DNA from: Corythucha ciliata
Taxonomy: Eukaryota > Arthropoda > Insecta > Hemiptera > Tingidae
Assembly (NCBI GenBank): GCA_038030265.1
Contig: CM075937.1
Coordinates: 45,426,198-45,490,197, forward strand
DNA length: 64,000 nt
Direction: 5' to 3'
Part shown: positions 45,770-56,410 of the stretch, in pieces
How positions within the stretch are numbered: position 1 is the stretch's first letter
How the letters are laid out: each line of letters starts with the position of its first letter
Position numbers and translations under genes: made by a program
The notes under the pieces: generated by a model
The model's database searches: none
What the model was told of the DNA's origin: nothing
Seen by the model: only the letters and a program-made list of their open reading frames with translations

Positions 45770-46900
45770 AAAACAACATTTCGTCATTTTGACTCTACCA
45801 ATTGACAATTTCGGGGTTTTGCTCATTGTAAACCCAAATTTCGTAAAAGTTGCTACTTCTAAAACCAAATTTCATGGGTTTTACTCGTTCAAAAACCAAT
45901 TTTACGGACTTTCACTCTTTCAAAACCCAATTTAGTGGATTTGCGCTCCTTTAAAACCCAATTTCGGGGATTTCCTCTCATTCGAAAACCAAATTTCCAA
46001 GCTTTTTCTCTTTACGCAACCAGTTTTGGACATTTGGTTAATTAACAACAAATTTCACAACAAAAAAAATCGACAAAAAAAACAAATTTCGAAATTGTGG
46101 CTTAAACAATCAACATTTCGGTTGGAGATTTTCACTCTTCTATGAACAAACTTTTCAAATTTGGCACCTTAAAAACCAAATTGCACTAATTTTGGTCATT
46201 TCGTACGCCAATTTTGCTTATTTTCTCGCTTTTAAATTCCAAATTACGTGGGGATTTCTATTTAAACAACCAATTATACAAAACTTTCGCCGTTTCAAAA
46301 CCCAATTCGCCGATTTGGCTCATTCAAAAATCATAATTTAATAGTTTTGGCTCTTTCAAACCTGTTTCGTTTCCTACCTGAAACGCGGACCTCTCCTTTA
46401 ACATCAAAACTGAGCAACGATTAGTCGTTATTAACGTGTATTTAGGGGTCCCACTATTGTCCTACTTTTCGTACCAGGCATACTCGGAAACCACTTTTAC
46501 CCTCCTACGAGAGAGCCAAATCTGCGAAATTGATTTTCAAACGTCTAAACCCCGCGAAACTGGTTCAGGTAAGGCCCGAATCTGCCAAACTGACTTTTGA
46601 ATGCCCCAAACCCGCGAAATTGGTCTTCACGGTAGCCGACTCCGCGACAAATTTGTTTCCTCAAGAGCCAAATCCGCAAAATTGATTTTTAAACGTCCGA
46701 ACCCGCGAAATTGCTTCTCGGGAAAACCAATTCCACGAATTTTATGTCTGAACCAGTTTTTATAACAGTTTTATATTTAGTTAGCTTTTGGGGGAGTCAA
46801 ATCGCGCTTGTATTCATGAACGTCCCATACCCGCAAAATTGGTTATCGTGGGAGCCAAATCCCCGTCCCAAATCCAGCGAAATTGATTGTCAGGCCTTGG
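45770..46900. repeat. Degenerate repeat field D
   Basis: Plus-oriented phrases (aaacccaatttcggggattt, ctctttcaaaa) run to about 46380. From about 46500 to 46900 the partner phrase 'ccaaatccgcgaaattg' runs in the opposite sense. The rest of the intron up to 47575 shows nothing else. Confidence 0.5.
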
Positions 46901-47575
46901 TTGGTTGCCTTTTGTGATTGGGGGCTTTTTAAGAGTTCCAACCATAAAAGGATTTAACCAGAATAGGTCTATTTGGTGGTCAAGGCGTAAACGTCACAAA
47001 CACTCCGATAGTTATCAGATTAAAACAACATTGTGATCACTTTCTCAACATTAAAGATCCCCTACTCCTCCCCCATCATCCTTATGTGTCTAGGAGTGTT
47101 TCAAAATTTTTAACATTATATGCGCACCAATAATACTACACTAAGTTGTTTAATGAAAACGGAGAAGACAATGACGGCTGCTAATTTATTCTGAGCGGAT
47201 CGCGACCATGGCGAAGGGAATAAATGATAAAAATAACACACACACACATTTTGAAGAGAACGAGACATCCTTTTCGCTTAAGAAATTGAAAATATTAAAG
47301 GTACCATCTTAATTCTTTAATCTCCAATTTTTCCGGTAAGAATAAAAAAGTAGCCCCGCGCCTGGTAACGTTTTGCCTGATTTCTGGTTCTTTATTCAGT
47401 TTTAATTGTTTTAAATGCAACAGAGCGATAACAAACGCTTTTTTGCGTGTCGAGTTAAGCAGCTAAATTTTGACCTTTTCACCTACGCGCTGCATAAGCT
47501 AGTGGAAGAGTGTAGCTAATAAAGACCTCTCCATTCCCCCCTCCCACTCCACCCCTCGACAAACAAAACTCCTAC

Positions 47576-47737
47576 CTTTGAGACGAGAAAATCGGTTTCA
47601 TCGAAGTGACGACCAAACATCTTGGGGCTTTCACCTGGGATGGGCTCAATTTTGATGCACACCTCTTGCCCTTTTCGCGCGTTCTCGACGGTTTTGTGAT
47701 TATTCTCAATACTGGTTACGATGCCAATGTCTACGAA
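47576..47737 (-). CDS. eIF5B: eIF5B penultimate coding exon
   Basis: 54 codons in phase 0, FVDIGIVTSIENNHKT through ESPKMFGRHFDETDFLVSK. This is the domain IV beta-barrel of eIF5B, almost identical to the animal consensus. The acceptor is ttgcattgcag before 47737 and the donor GTAGGA after 47576. Neighbouring exons join without frame loss on both sides. Confidence 0.96.
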
Positions 47738-47811
47738 CTGCAATGCAAGGGGAAAAAAAAAAAAAAAATTATGAGAATGAGGGAGGGGGGGTTGGGTGGG
47801 TGGATTCTTAC

Positions 47812-47907
47812 GTCTTTGCTTGGAACACAAATGGGAGTTCCTTCTTTAACAATGCCGGCCTCAACCATAACGCCCACTACGATCGGGTCACGAGAATTGA
47901 ATACGAA
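47812..47907 (-). CDS. eIF5B: eIF5B internal exon (start of domain IV)
   Basis: 32 codons in phase 0: FVFNSRDPIVVGVMVEAG and KEGTPICVPSKD. Acceptor tttctaacag, donor GTAAGA. The intron to the next exon is 74 bp. Confidence 0.96.
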
Positions 47908-47977
47908 CTGTTAGAAAAAAAAAAAAAGAAAACTTGGATTTTTTCTGGACATAAATTACGAAAAAAAAAAAACAAAC

Positions 47978-48185
47978 CTGAGGTAAAATTTTGAGTTTGC
48001 AAGGGAAAACCGCGATAGTTTTAAATTCCTCCCTTTTCCTGTTCCTTAATTCTTCCCGATAGGCCATGAACTTGTCAAAAAGATGATAAATGATGTCGGC
48101 CTGAAAGATTCTCACACCGAGAGAATCGGCCAATTCTTGAGCGTCGCGCTCAATTTTCACGTCGAAAGCCAAAATTACCGCGTAC
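47978..48185 (-). CDS. eIF5B: eIF5B internal exon (end of domain III and connecting helix)
   Basis: The first G completes a Gln codon split with the previous exon; then YAVILAFDVKIERDAQELAD, GVRIFQADIIYHLFDKFM and a charged helix, YREELRNRKREEF, before TIAVFPCKLKILPQ. The charged segment corresponds to the long helix that links domain III to domain IV and transmits the GTP state. Acceptor tttttttag, donor GTTTGT. The intron to the next exon is 70 bp. Confidence 0.96.
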
Positions 48186-48275
48186 CTAAAAAAACAAAAA
48201 TAACAAAAATGAAAATTTAGCGTGTGCACTGTCTGGACGAAGGGGGGGGGGAGGGTTTAAAGGGAGAACACTTAC

Positions 48276-48352
48276 TGACTGTCGTGTTCTAACATAATGG
48301 AAGCTTTCATGACATCTTTTTTAACGACGGGGCCAATCCTGATATTGGCGTA
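48276..48352 (-). CDS. eIF5B: eIF5B internal exon (domain III)
   Basis: 77 bp: YANIRIGPVVKKDVMKASI, MLEHDS and two bases of the next codon. Acceptor tttttgttacag before 48352, donor GTAAGTG after 48276; the intron to the next exon is 90 bp. The upstream exons (G domain, domain II and the lysine/glutamate-rich N-terminus) should lie at higher coordinates on this strand, but none was recognised before the window ends. Confidence 0.95.
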
Positions 48353-49254
48353 CTGTAACAAAAAGACCGGAACGTTCAATATTTTTCTTTTTCTCTCTCT
48401 AAAAATAATACCACGAACACGTTTAAAATGTATTTTTCTTAGTCGGATGATGGGTGCGAGGGGTAGGGGAGACGCTGTTAACACAGGGCAGCAGCCAGGA
48501 TGGAGCTCATTAAGGAACTAACTAACTACTTCCCACCCTTGCAGCCCTGTTGTTTCATATATATGTATATAATCGGAGCGATGGGATGCATTTTATCCCG
48601 ATCGTTCTAAAACGAGCAACAAAAAAAATCAGCAATGGGGAATTTAATTCCGAGAAAAACCAACGTAATGGATAAACGAATAAAATTAAGCCCCTCTGCC
48701 GCAGCCGCCGGCCTTTTTTTTATTACAGACACTTCTGCCTACTCGACTCGTAAATAATAAATTACCCCGTCGAAAAATATTTAAGACTCCCTAAAAAAAG
48801 AAAGAGAGAGAGAGAAAAAAAATCGACTTTATGCAAGTCACAATTTATCTCAAGCAAGTCACACACACCAGCCGTCCTGAAACCCCCACAATCTACGTCC
48901 CACACTTACCCGTATAAACCCTGTACATTTTCAACGTTTACGATATACATACAGGGTAGCGGGCTCAGATGAGCGGAGACTTCGTAAATAATTTCGATGC
49001 TCAAACTTCGAGCATTGGCTTATCAATAAATCTAGTGACGATAATAGTCTTCAAGTTTTGTTCCGTGCATTTTTGTTTTTGTTTACCCACCCTCCGATGC
49101 AGTGGCACGATGATGGAGGAGCTTGGGCCAACCAGACTAGAAAATAGGCAATTTTGAGGTCAAATAAATGTTTTACCCTCAATATAAAAATATTTTTGTA
49201 CTAACCCGTTAAAGGTTGCCTTGGGGGCACGCCAGTGCAAACCAGGAATATACA
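48353..49254. other. eIF5B intron side, no exon recognised
   Basis: A/T-rich, with a GA run near 48800 and a small inverted pair around ccctgtac / gtacaggg near 48920. No reading frame resembling the preceding eIF5B segment was found. Confidence 0.4.
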
Positions 49255-51495
49255 TTTTAGCAGCGTTCAAGCGCACAGTTTTCTCAATTTTAGCCACGAA
49301 ATTTTAGCCTCTGAAAACTGCGTATGTGCGTTTTCTCAATTTTATCCGCGAATAAGCGCTTTTTCACAGTTTTAGCCACTTGAATTAGCGCTTATTCTCA
49401 ATTTTATTCCCAAAGTTGCCCCAGGAATCACTGAACTGTTTCATCAATATCAGCTGTGAATTAGCGTTTTTCGCCCCCATTTTAGCAGTGAATTAGCACA
49501 TTTTCACATTTTTAGCCGCGAATCGGTGCTTATGATAAACTCCTAGCCGTGAATTAGCCATGAATTTGCCTCAAGAATCCGCAAAGTAGAGGTAGCGTTT
49601 GAGTGCTCTGTCCACATTTGTCCTAAAAATTAGCGTTTTTCTCCATTTGAAACGCCAATTCGTGTTTTTCTAAATTTTAAGTAAATTAGCGCTTTTTTAC
49701 AGTTTCACCCGCTTGAATCAGCGCTTTTTCTCAATTTTATTCCCGATGTTCCCCAAGAATCGGAAAGTTGGCGTTTTTCTCTATGTCACGCCGTGAATCA
49801 GCGATTTTTCTCAATTTCGGTCCCAGCACCGAGAATCCGTGAGTTGACGTTTCCCGTGAATTAGCGCTTTTTCTCAATTTCAGCCACGAAATTGCCCCCA
49901 AGAATCGGCGAGTTGGCATTTTCTCATTTTCAGCTGTGAATTTTTTTTTCTCAATTCTATCAGTAAATTAGCTCATTTTTTCAATTTGTTGCTGCGACAT
50001 TTGGCGTTTTTTTCTTCGATTTCGTCCGTAAAATCGTAATTTTTCATACCTTAGCTGAGTTTTCCTCCACTTTTATTTAGACGCGAATTCGCGTTTTTGT
50101 CTATTTCACCCGTGAATTAGCGCTTTTTCTAAATTTTAGTCCCAATGTTGCCCCGAGAATCCATGAATTGGCGTCTCTCCCTTTTAGCTGTGAATTTGCG
50201 CTTTTTCTCAATTTTTAAAGCTGCTAAATTGTAGCACTTTATCACAATTTTAGCAGTGAATTAACGTGTTTCTTGGTTTTTAAGATGCGAATTCGCGTTT
50301 TTTCTCTTTTCAGTGCATTTCATTCTGAAAATTTAAAAGCTCATGTCCGTTTTCTTGTTAGCACGATAACTCTCGAAGAAATCAATTTAGCGGAACGCGC
50401 TTTGGCACAAAATTCAGTAGTCGTAAGACCCCGGTCGGTATTGCATTTGGGCCAAATCGGTCAAGGTGGAAGGGGGGGGGGGAATAGGAGTTGAAATTGT
50501 CAAAAAATCACTACAATTCACCAGTTGATTCTAGATGCCTGATATTCAGTACGAATACCTCACGTTAGAGTAGCCTTTGATTCCTATTTAATTTTTCGAA
50601 AAGTCAGGGTGGTGGGGGCGGTCTTCCCAGGGTAGAAGTGTAAAAATAGCGTTGAACTTCACTAGTTCATCTTAGCGCTCTAAGATTCGACTCAATAATT
50701 TAATTTAACAAAAGCCCTGGGTTACCTTGAGATTTATCGAAAACTTTGAGGGGGGGGGGTGTGAAAAGGGGGATGAAATTTCAAAGAAATCGCTTAAATT
50801 CACACGTTTATTATAAAATATGGCTCAAAAATTTAATATAACAAAGCCGTTGGAAAACTACCGAAACTTTTCGACATTTTTGAAGAGAGGGTGGTGAAAA
50901 TAGAGGAAGAAGTTCGGCTTAATGAAAAAAATTATGGAATCAAAATTATTACTTCTGGACGGCTTAGTAGGGTATCCGTATACGGAATGAAATGCACTCT
51001 TTCCGACCGCCAGCTGCCGGAGCGAAAGTTTTTTCATCCTTGAATTAGCGCTTTTCTCAGTTTTAGCTGCGTGAATTAGCGCTTTTTCCTAATTTCAGTC
51101 CCAACAATTCATGGGTTTGCGTTGTTTCAATGTCAGCTGTGAATTTAGCGCTCTGCCTCAGTATTAACAGCCGTAAATTTCGGAAATTTTTCTCAATTTC
51201 AGCCGGGAATCAGCGTTTTTCTCAACTTTACATGCGAGTTTAGCCATTCGTTCTCATCTTATCTACTTTAAAAATCCCGATTTTTTCATCTTTGAGCTAT
51301 CCGCCCCCCTCCCCTGCCACGGTACTCTAGAGGTTCCACAGACAAAAATTTAATAAACATGTAAAATGTTTAAGAACGTTAAATTTAAGGAAAGTTAACG
51401 CTCTTCAACTTCGAAATTTAATAACAAATATTTGTACATTGAATTTGCAAGGCTAAATTTACTGGTTAACAATTTTTTTGCAGGCCCAGTAGGTC
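49255..51495 (+). repeat. Degenerate repeat field A, second copy of the 7.73-9.07 kb block
   Basis: Aligned in order with 7730-9072, including the 'tttagacgcga' landmark (near 8475 and 50075), 'ctgctaaattgtagcac' (near 8622 and 50220) and the tail ending gcaggccca. Interrupted by the element at 50312-50998 and by about 30 extra bases after it. Confidence 0.7.
50312..50998 (+). mobile_element. TIR element inserted in field A
   Basis: The ends AGTGCATTTCATTCTG and, inverted, AGTGCATTTCATTCCG match. The uninterrupted copy near 8703-8715 is the empty site. A related inverted copy lies at 32268-32677. No transposase is visible. The ~30 bp after the right end (ccgaccgccagctgccggag) also occurs near 38289, so the element may really extend to about 51028. 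Confidence 0.7.
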
Positions 51496-51499
51496 TGAT

Positions 51500-53689
51500 G
51501 GCACACATCGAGAAAATTCGCGGTTAGAATCGATAAAATACGCTGATCCCCAAGTTTCCTTAAGCAGATATAAAATTGAGAAGGCGCTCTAATGTGCCTA
51601 TCTTGGTGCCAATTAGACGTAAAAAAAGTCAGGAAAAACGCTGATTTTCGTGGCTAAAACTGCGAAAAAAACTCGATACAACTTTTAGACCATAATTTAG
51701 AAGAAAATCTGCTACTACGAAACTAAAGTTCTAATGGAAACATAGCCAAAACATTTGAATTTCCGGGTGCCACACAACACGTTACGTGAAATATGTGGTT
51801 TTGGAGAAAAGTATGGCGATTCGGTCAGTTCCGTATATGTCCATAGTTTTTCCATCTAAGAACGGATAAGGGTTTCGGCCAGGAAAAGTTGTGTCAAAAG
51901 AATGAATTAATGACACAGCATTTCTCGCCAGTCTTTCCCCTCAATTGAATGACTTTTTTCTGTCACACGAACCTTTTTCGCGTTAAAAATTCAATCAACC
52001 AGCGAACACGAGACTCGGGATAATAACCCTCCTGCCTTGGGGACGTCGAGTTTTCAATTTCCCTAGTGAGAACCATCCCACCGCGTTGTTCACGTCTCGA
52101 TTGAATTGAAGACATGTCTTTATTTGGGAACCGGCTTTACAGGTCTTAGTTGTACCGTTTAAATCAGTTTTTTTTAATGATTAAAAAAAACACACATTTT
52201 TCCCTTCTTTTCTTTATCGCCGTCCCGCGTGGCATGCGTGGAGTCCGTTCAAGGCGATGGTGGGCTTCTAGCGCAGGAAAATGAGTGGGATGAACTGGGA
52301 CAAGAGAACCACGCTTTGTTATGTCCCACGCGAAAGAAAGAAAGAAAGAAAAAAAAACGCTTGGAAATTTTCTTGAAGACGAATAACACATCCTCCGCAT
52401 CTTAAGCCTCACACACACACACACAACCACCACCAAAGTTTTGTGGTACCGGCCCAATCCGGTGTGATATAGTGGTGGGACGGCGGAGACGGGGAACCTC
52501 AATTGAAAGAGGCTAAGCGGCGGTCGTGATTCCTCCGAGTATTTTCCTTATTTGAGTGGTTTCTTAATGGACTTGAAGCGAGGAAATCCTCTTCAGAGAG
52601 GAAGGAGAAGGCAAAAGACTTGTCTCAATGGAGAAGAAAATTCTGTTGGAGTCGTTCTTCTCTTTGAATGGGTGGGAAGTCGCTTGAAAAAAGATGGCGA
52701 GCAGATGTCAAGTTTAACAAATGCCGAGAGAGTAAAATTCCACAGTAATAAACTTTCCCCCATAGGGCCAGACATTAAATTTTATTAGTGTCCTAACAAA
52801 AGACGGTCCATCCAAAGCCGATGGAGGGAGCCAGGGTAGTTACTTTCGTTCATACTGTTAAATCCTAGCTTTTAACACTTTTCTCGCCCATTTAATAGCG
52901 ATATGTGAGTGGAATATTTGAATTTTTTGTTCTCTCTTCTTTTTTCAAGAGTGCCGGAGAAACCGTAAAAAGGGAAATTAAGAATACAGCTAGAAGCCTT
53001 TCCGGGAAGGAGACTTCCTGCCGAAGGGAATCAGTATGCCGATGGCAAGGCACGCAGTTGCCCCCCCCCCCACCAACCAGCATTCTTTCAACGAGTCGCC
53101 CGAAGCCGCGCTTAGACCCCCCCCCCCCATACCCGACATCGTCCCTGGCCCATCGATTCAATCAGCCACTACCTCCTTGTAGTCGTGCCATCCTTTAAAG
53201 ATTGGGTAGGAGGGGGAGGAGGGGGAAACAAGTACCATGGAGGAACTTTTAATTCAAGATTGATGTCAATTATAAAAGACCACCGTCAAAGCCTTTATGG
53301 GTTATGGTGGGGGGGGGGTGAGGGATGCTGGTTGGATGGAAGCCTCTAAGTGGTTGAAGTCACCTCCCCCCCCCCTTTTTACAGAGGCTCAACAAAAAGG
53401 CGTAACTCACATCCTTTGAAACAACCCGACTAGAAGGCATTTGAAACTCGATGAATGAAAAATTTCACTCAATTAAATCGAACTGGAAACGCTCTCAGCG
53501 GGTGCAAAACACAAGGGCCGAATAGCCCAGTTTTGGGGGGTGAAATACATACCATGAAAATTTAGAAACCTCCTGGGCTTGAGAATGCTTTGTTGCGGGC
53601 ACTGGAAATGTGCAATGTTCATTGGCGGATTTAAGGGGGCTATAGGGACTTAGCCCCTCCCCCCAAGATGTTTATTCTCAAACCCTTTT
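51500..53689. other. Mostly unassigned; short inverted field A remnant at its start
   Basis: 51500-51720 shows inverted field A phrases. The remainder contains a CA run near 52417, C and G runs near 53060, 53120 and 53310, and several 60-110 codon frames without recognisable motifs. Confidence 0.35.
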
Positions 53690-54300
53690 TCCAAAAACTG
53701 TCAAATTAACAGCTTTCAACGCCGAAAATGACAGTGTCTATAGGGCGAAATTGACAGTTTTGATGTTGAAATTGACAGTAACTAGGGTGAAATTGGCAAA
53801 TTCGAGGACAACATTGATAGTTTATAGGATAAAATTAGGAGTTTTAGGAGGACATTGACAGTTTTGACAACGAAATTTACAATTTCCTTGACAAAATAGA
53901 CAGTTTCAAAAATAAATCGACTGTTTCCCGAACGAATGCAAGTTTGACAGTTTCCAGGACGAAATTGACAGTTTTGAATGAGTCTTGAACGAAACTGACA
54001 GTTTGTAGGACGAAATTGTCAGGTTCAGGACGACACTGATACGTTTGGCGACGAAAGTGACCGTTTCGGGGACGAAACTGACAATACTAGGAAGAAATTG
54101 ACAGTTTAAAAAACGAAATTAACAGTTTCCAGGCTGAAATTCACGGTTTGAAGAACAAAATGTTATGTAGAAGGAAATTGACAAATTCCAAGTCAAGACT
54201 GGTCAATTTCTCGGCCGAAATTGAGAGTTTTCTATCGACGAAATTGACAGTTTTAAGGACGAAATTGACAGCACGACCGAAACTGACAGTTGCCGAGGAA
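53690..54300 (-). repeat. Degenerate repeat field B, inverted
   Basis: Units are the reverse complement of field B (gacgaaattgacagttt) at about 20-30 bp spacing. Confidence 0.65.
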
Positions 54301-54309
54301 ATCAATGCG

Positions 54310-56410
54310 GTCTGAAACCCGAATTCTCGTCAGTGACCGAGTTTGCAATTTTTAGTACCTAACTAGTCGTTTTGGGGATAGTTAGGGTACGAATCGTCAG
54401 TTCAGACATTTTCAAGGCACGAATGGTCAATTTGGCCATTTTTGGAACGCGAATGGTCGTTTTTCAAGGCGCAAAATCTAATCTGTCAGTATATCCAGGG
54501 GGGGGGGGGTGAATTATCAATACGACCAACAGCCCGTTTTAAGGCTTGTCCAGTCTGTTCTACCACTTTCAAGGGACGAATTGTCGTTGTCCCTGACGCT
54601 TTCCAAAGAGCGCGAACGACAAGTTTGACCATTTTTAGATCGAAACTTTGGAGATTGAAATTTTTAAGGTGTTGGGTTATTTCAGAGCACGAATCGTCAG
54701 TTCAGCCATTTTCAATGGCCCGGAATGGCTTTTTTGACCATTTTCAAGGTGCGAGTTGTCATTTTAGGCATTTCCAAGGCGCGAATCGTCATTTTAGCCA
54801 TTTTTAGGGCGTGAATAGTACGTTTGACTATTTCCAGGGGACGAATCATCCGTAATGTCAATTTTAGGGTTAGTTTAGGAATTAGTAAGGCACGAATCGC
54901 TAGATTCACCATTTTTCGAATGGTTCGAACGAGCAAAAATTTGTTTTTTGCGCAGTGAAATCCATGAAATTTCTTTTTTAGATCCAACCAGCAGCAAGTC
55001 ACATTAGGCATAGGTATGAATCGTCAGTTAAGGCATTTCCAAGACGCAAACTATTAGTTCTGCTATTTTTAGGGCACAAATCGTCTGAATTTTTAGACTT
55101 TTTCCTGGCGTGGTGGCTCATTTTGCCCATTTTCGCACTACGGATGCTAAGTTTCGCCATTTCACTGGCACGAATTAGCACATTTTAGCAATTTTTAGTT
55201 TCAAATCAAATCTAAACGTTTATCCAGTCCATGAGGTGCATGTAGCTAACGCTGGTAATTAGGGGGGGAGGGAGGGTTCGGTGAGGGCGGCCCATGCTCG
55301 GTGCGCAATCGCAGGTGGTCAGTTTATAGCTTGAAGGGCGCAAATAGCCCTATTTGGCCATTTTTGGGGCAGATAGCCACTTTGAAGGCGCGAATCGTCT
55401 GTTTAGCCTCTTTAGAGCACAAACGATCAATTAGGCCATTTTTAGACCGTGAATTGCTGGTACGAGTTGTGTATGTCATTTACAGGGCGTAAATAGCCAG
55501 TTTTTAATGCCAGGATCGTCAGTTTAGACATTTTCAAGGCGTGAAGGCTCAGTATGGCTATTTCTGACCCGCGCGAATGGCCGATTTTGCCATTTTCAGG
55601 ACACGAATCATCTGCTTAGGGATTTTCAAAGTGCGAATTTGTCAGTTTAATCACTCATTGTAGGCCGCATAGAGTCAGTTTTACCAATTTTATAGGGCGT
55701 GAATAGACAGTTCGGCAATTTTAACGCTGCCAGTATGGCCATTCCTAGGGCATGAATCCGTCATTTTAGTCCATTGTATGTTACGAACTCAGTTTTGACA
55801 ATTTCATTGCGTGAATTATTAGTTTAACCATTTGGAGAACGCAAACAATCAGTTCTGCCATTTTTTAAGTTGCGAATAGTCCGTCACACCATTTATGGGG
55901 TACGAATGGTCAGCTTGCCATTTCTAGGGCGCAAATTGTCAGCATAGTCATTTGTAGAGAGTGAATAGCCAGTGTGATTTTTTCAGAGCATGAATCGTCA
56001 GTTTTTACATGTTTAGGGTTCGTAAAGTCTGTTGGGCCATTTATAATAAGCGCGAATCGTCAGTTTTGCTTTTTAGGACGCAATTAGTCCCGTCAAGCCA
56101 ACGCCCGAATGGTCAGTTTGGGCATTCGTGGCGCGCAAATGGTTGATTTTGGAATATTTATGGCAGGAATTGTCTGTTTAGGGATTTGCGGAGCGTGAAT
56201 TGTTAGTTTTTGCCAGTTGTAGCTCGGGAGTGGAAGATTTAGCCAGTTTTATTGCGGGATTCGTGATCTTTTCATGCATTTTCAGGGCTGCACGAACCGT
56301 CAGTCTAGCCACTTTTAGATCGCGTGAAGTCCGTTGGGCTTTTTTTTTAAGAGCGGTAATTGCCAGTTTGGCAGTTTTTAAGGCGTTTTAAGGTGGGAAT
56401 AGGCAATGAA
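54310..56410 (+). repeat. Degenerate repeat field C
   Basis: Units resembling AATCGTCAGTTTAGCCATTT followed by '-agggcgc-' recur about every 30-35 bp over 2.1 kb. The field starts where inverted field B stops. All open frames across it are translated repeats. Confidence 0.65.

Larger units (their letters stand above)
31024..47575 (-). other. Last intron of eIF5B, 16.5 kb, filled with transposons
   Basis: The donor is GTAGGA after the LVSK codons at 47576 and the acceptor is cag before 31023. The three introns just upstream are 70-90 bp. The expansion consists largely of elements listed separately: serial Harbinger insertions, RepX copy 2, hairpin MITEs, an I-like 3' fragment and type A/D repeat fields. 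Confidence 0.88.

Noticed and set aside
47606..47994. Plus-strand frames across the eIF5B exons
   Set aside because: Shadows of the minus-strand exons, which match eIF5B with proper splice sites.
52043..52120. Minus-strand frame starting MSSIQSRREQRGGM, about 54 codons
   Set aside because: Composition looks acceptable, but there is no recognised family, no splice or promoter support, and similar-length frames are common here.
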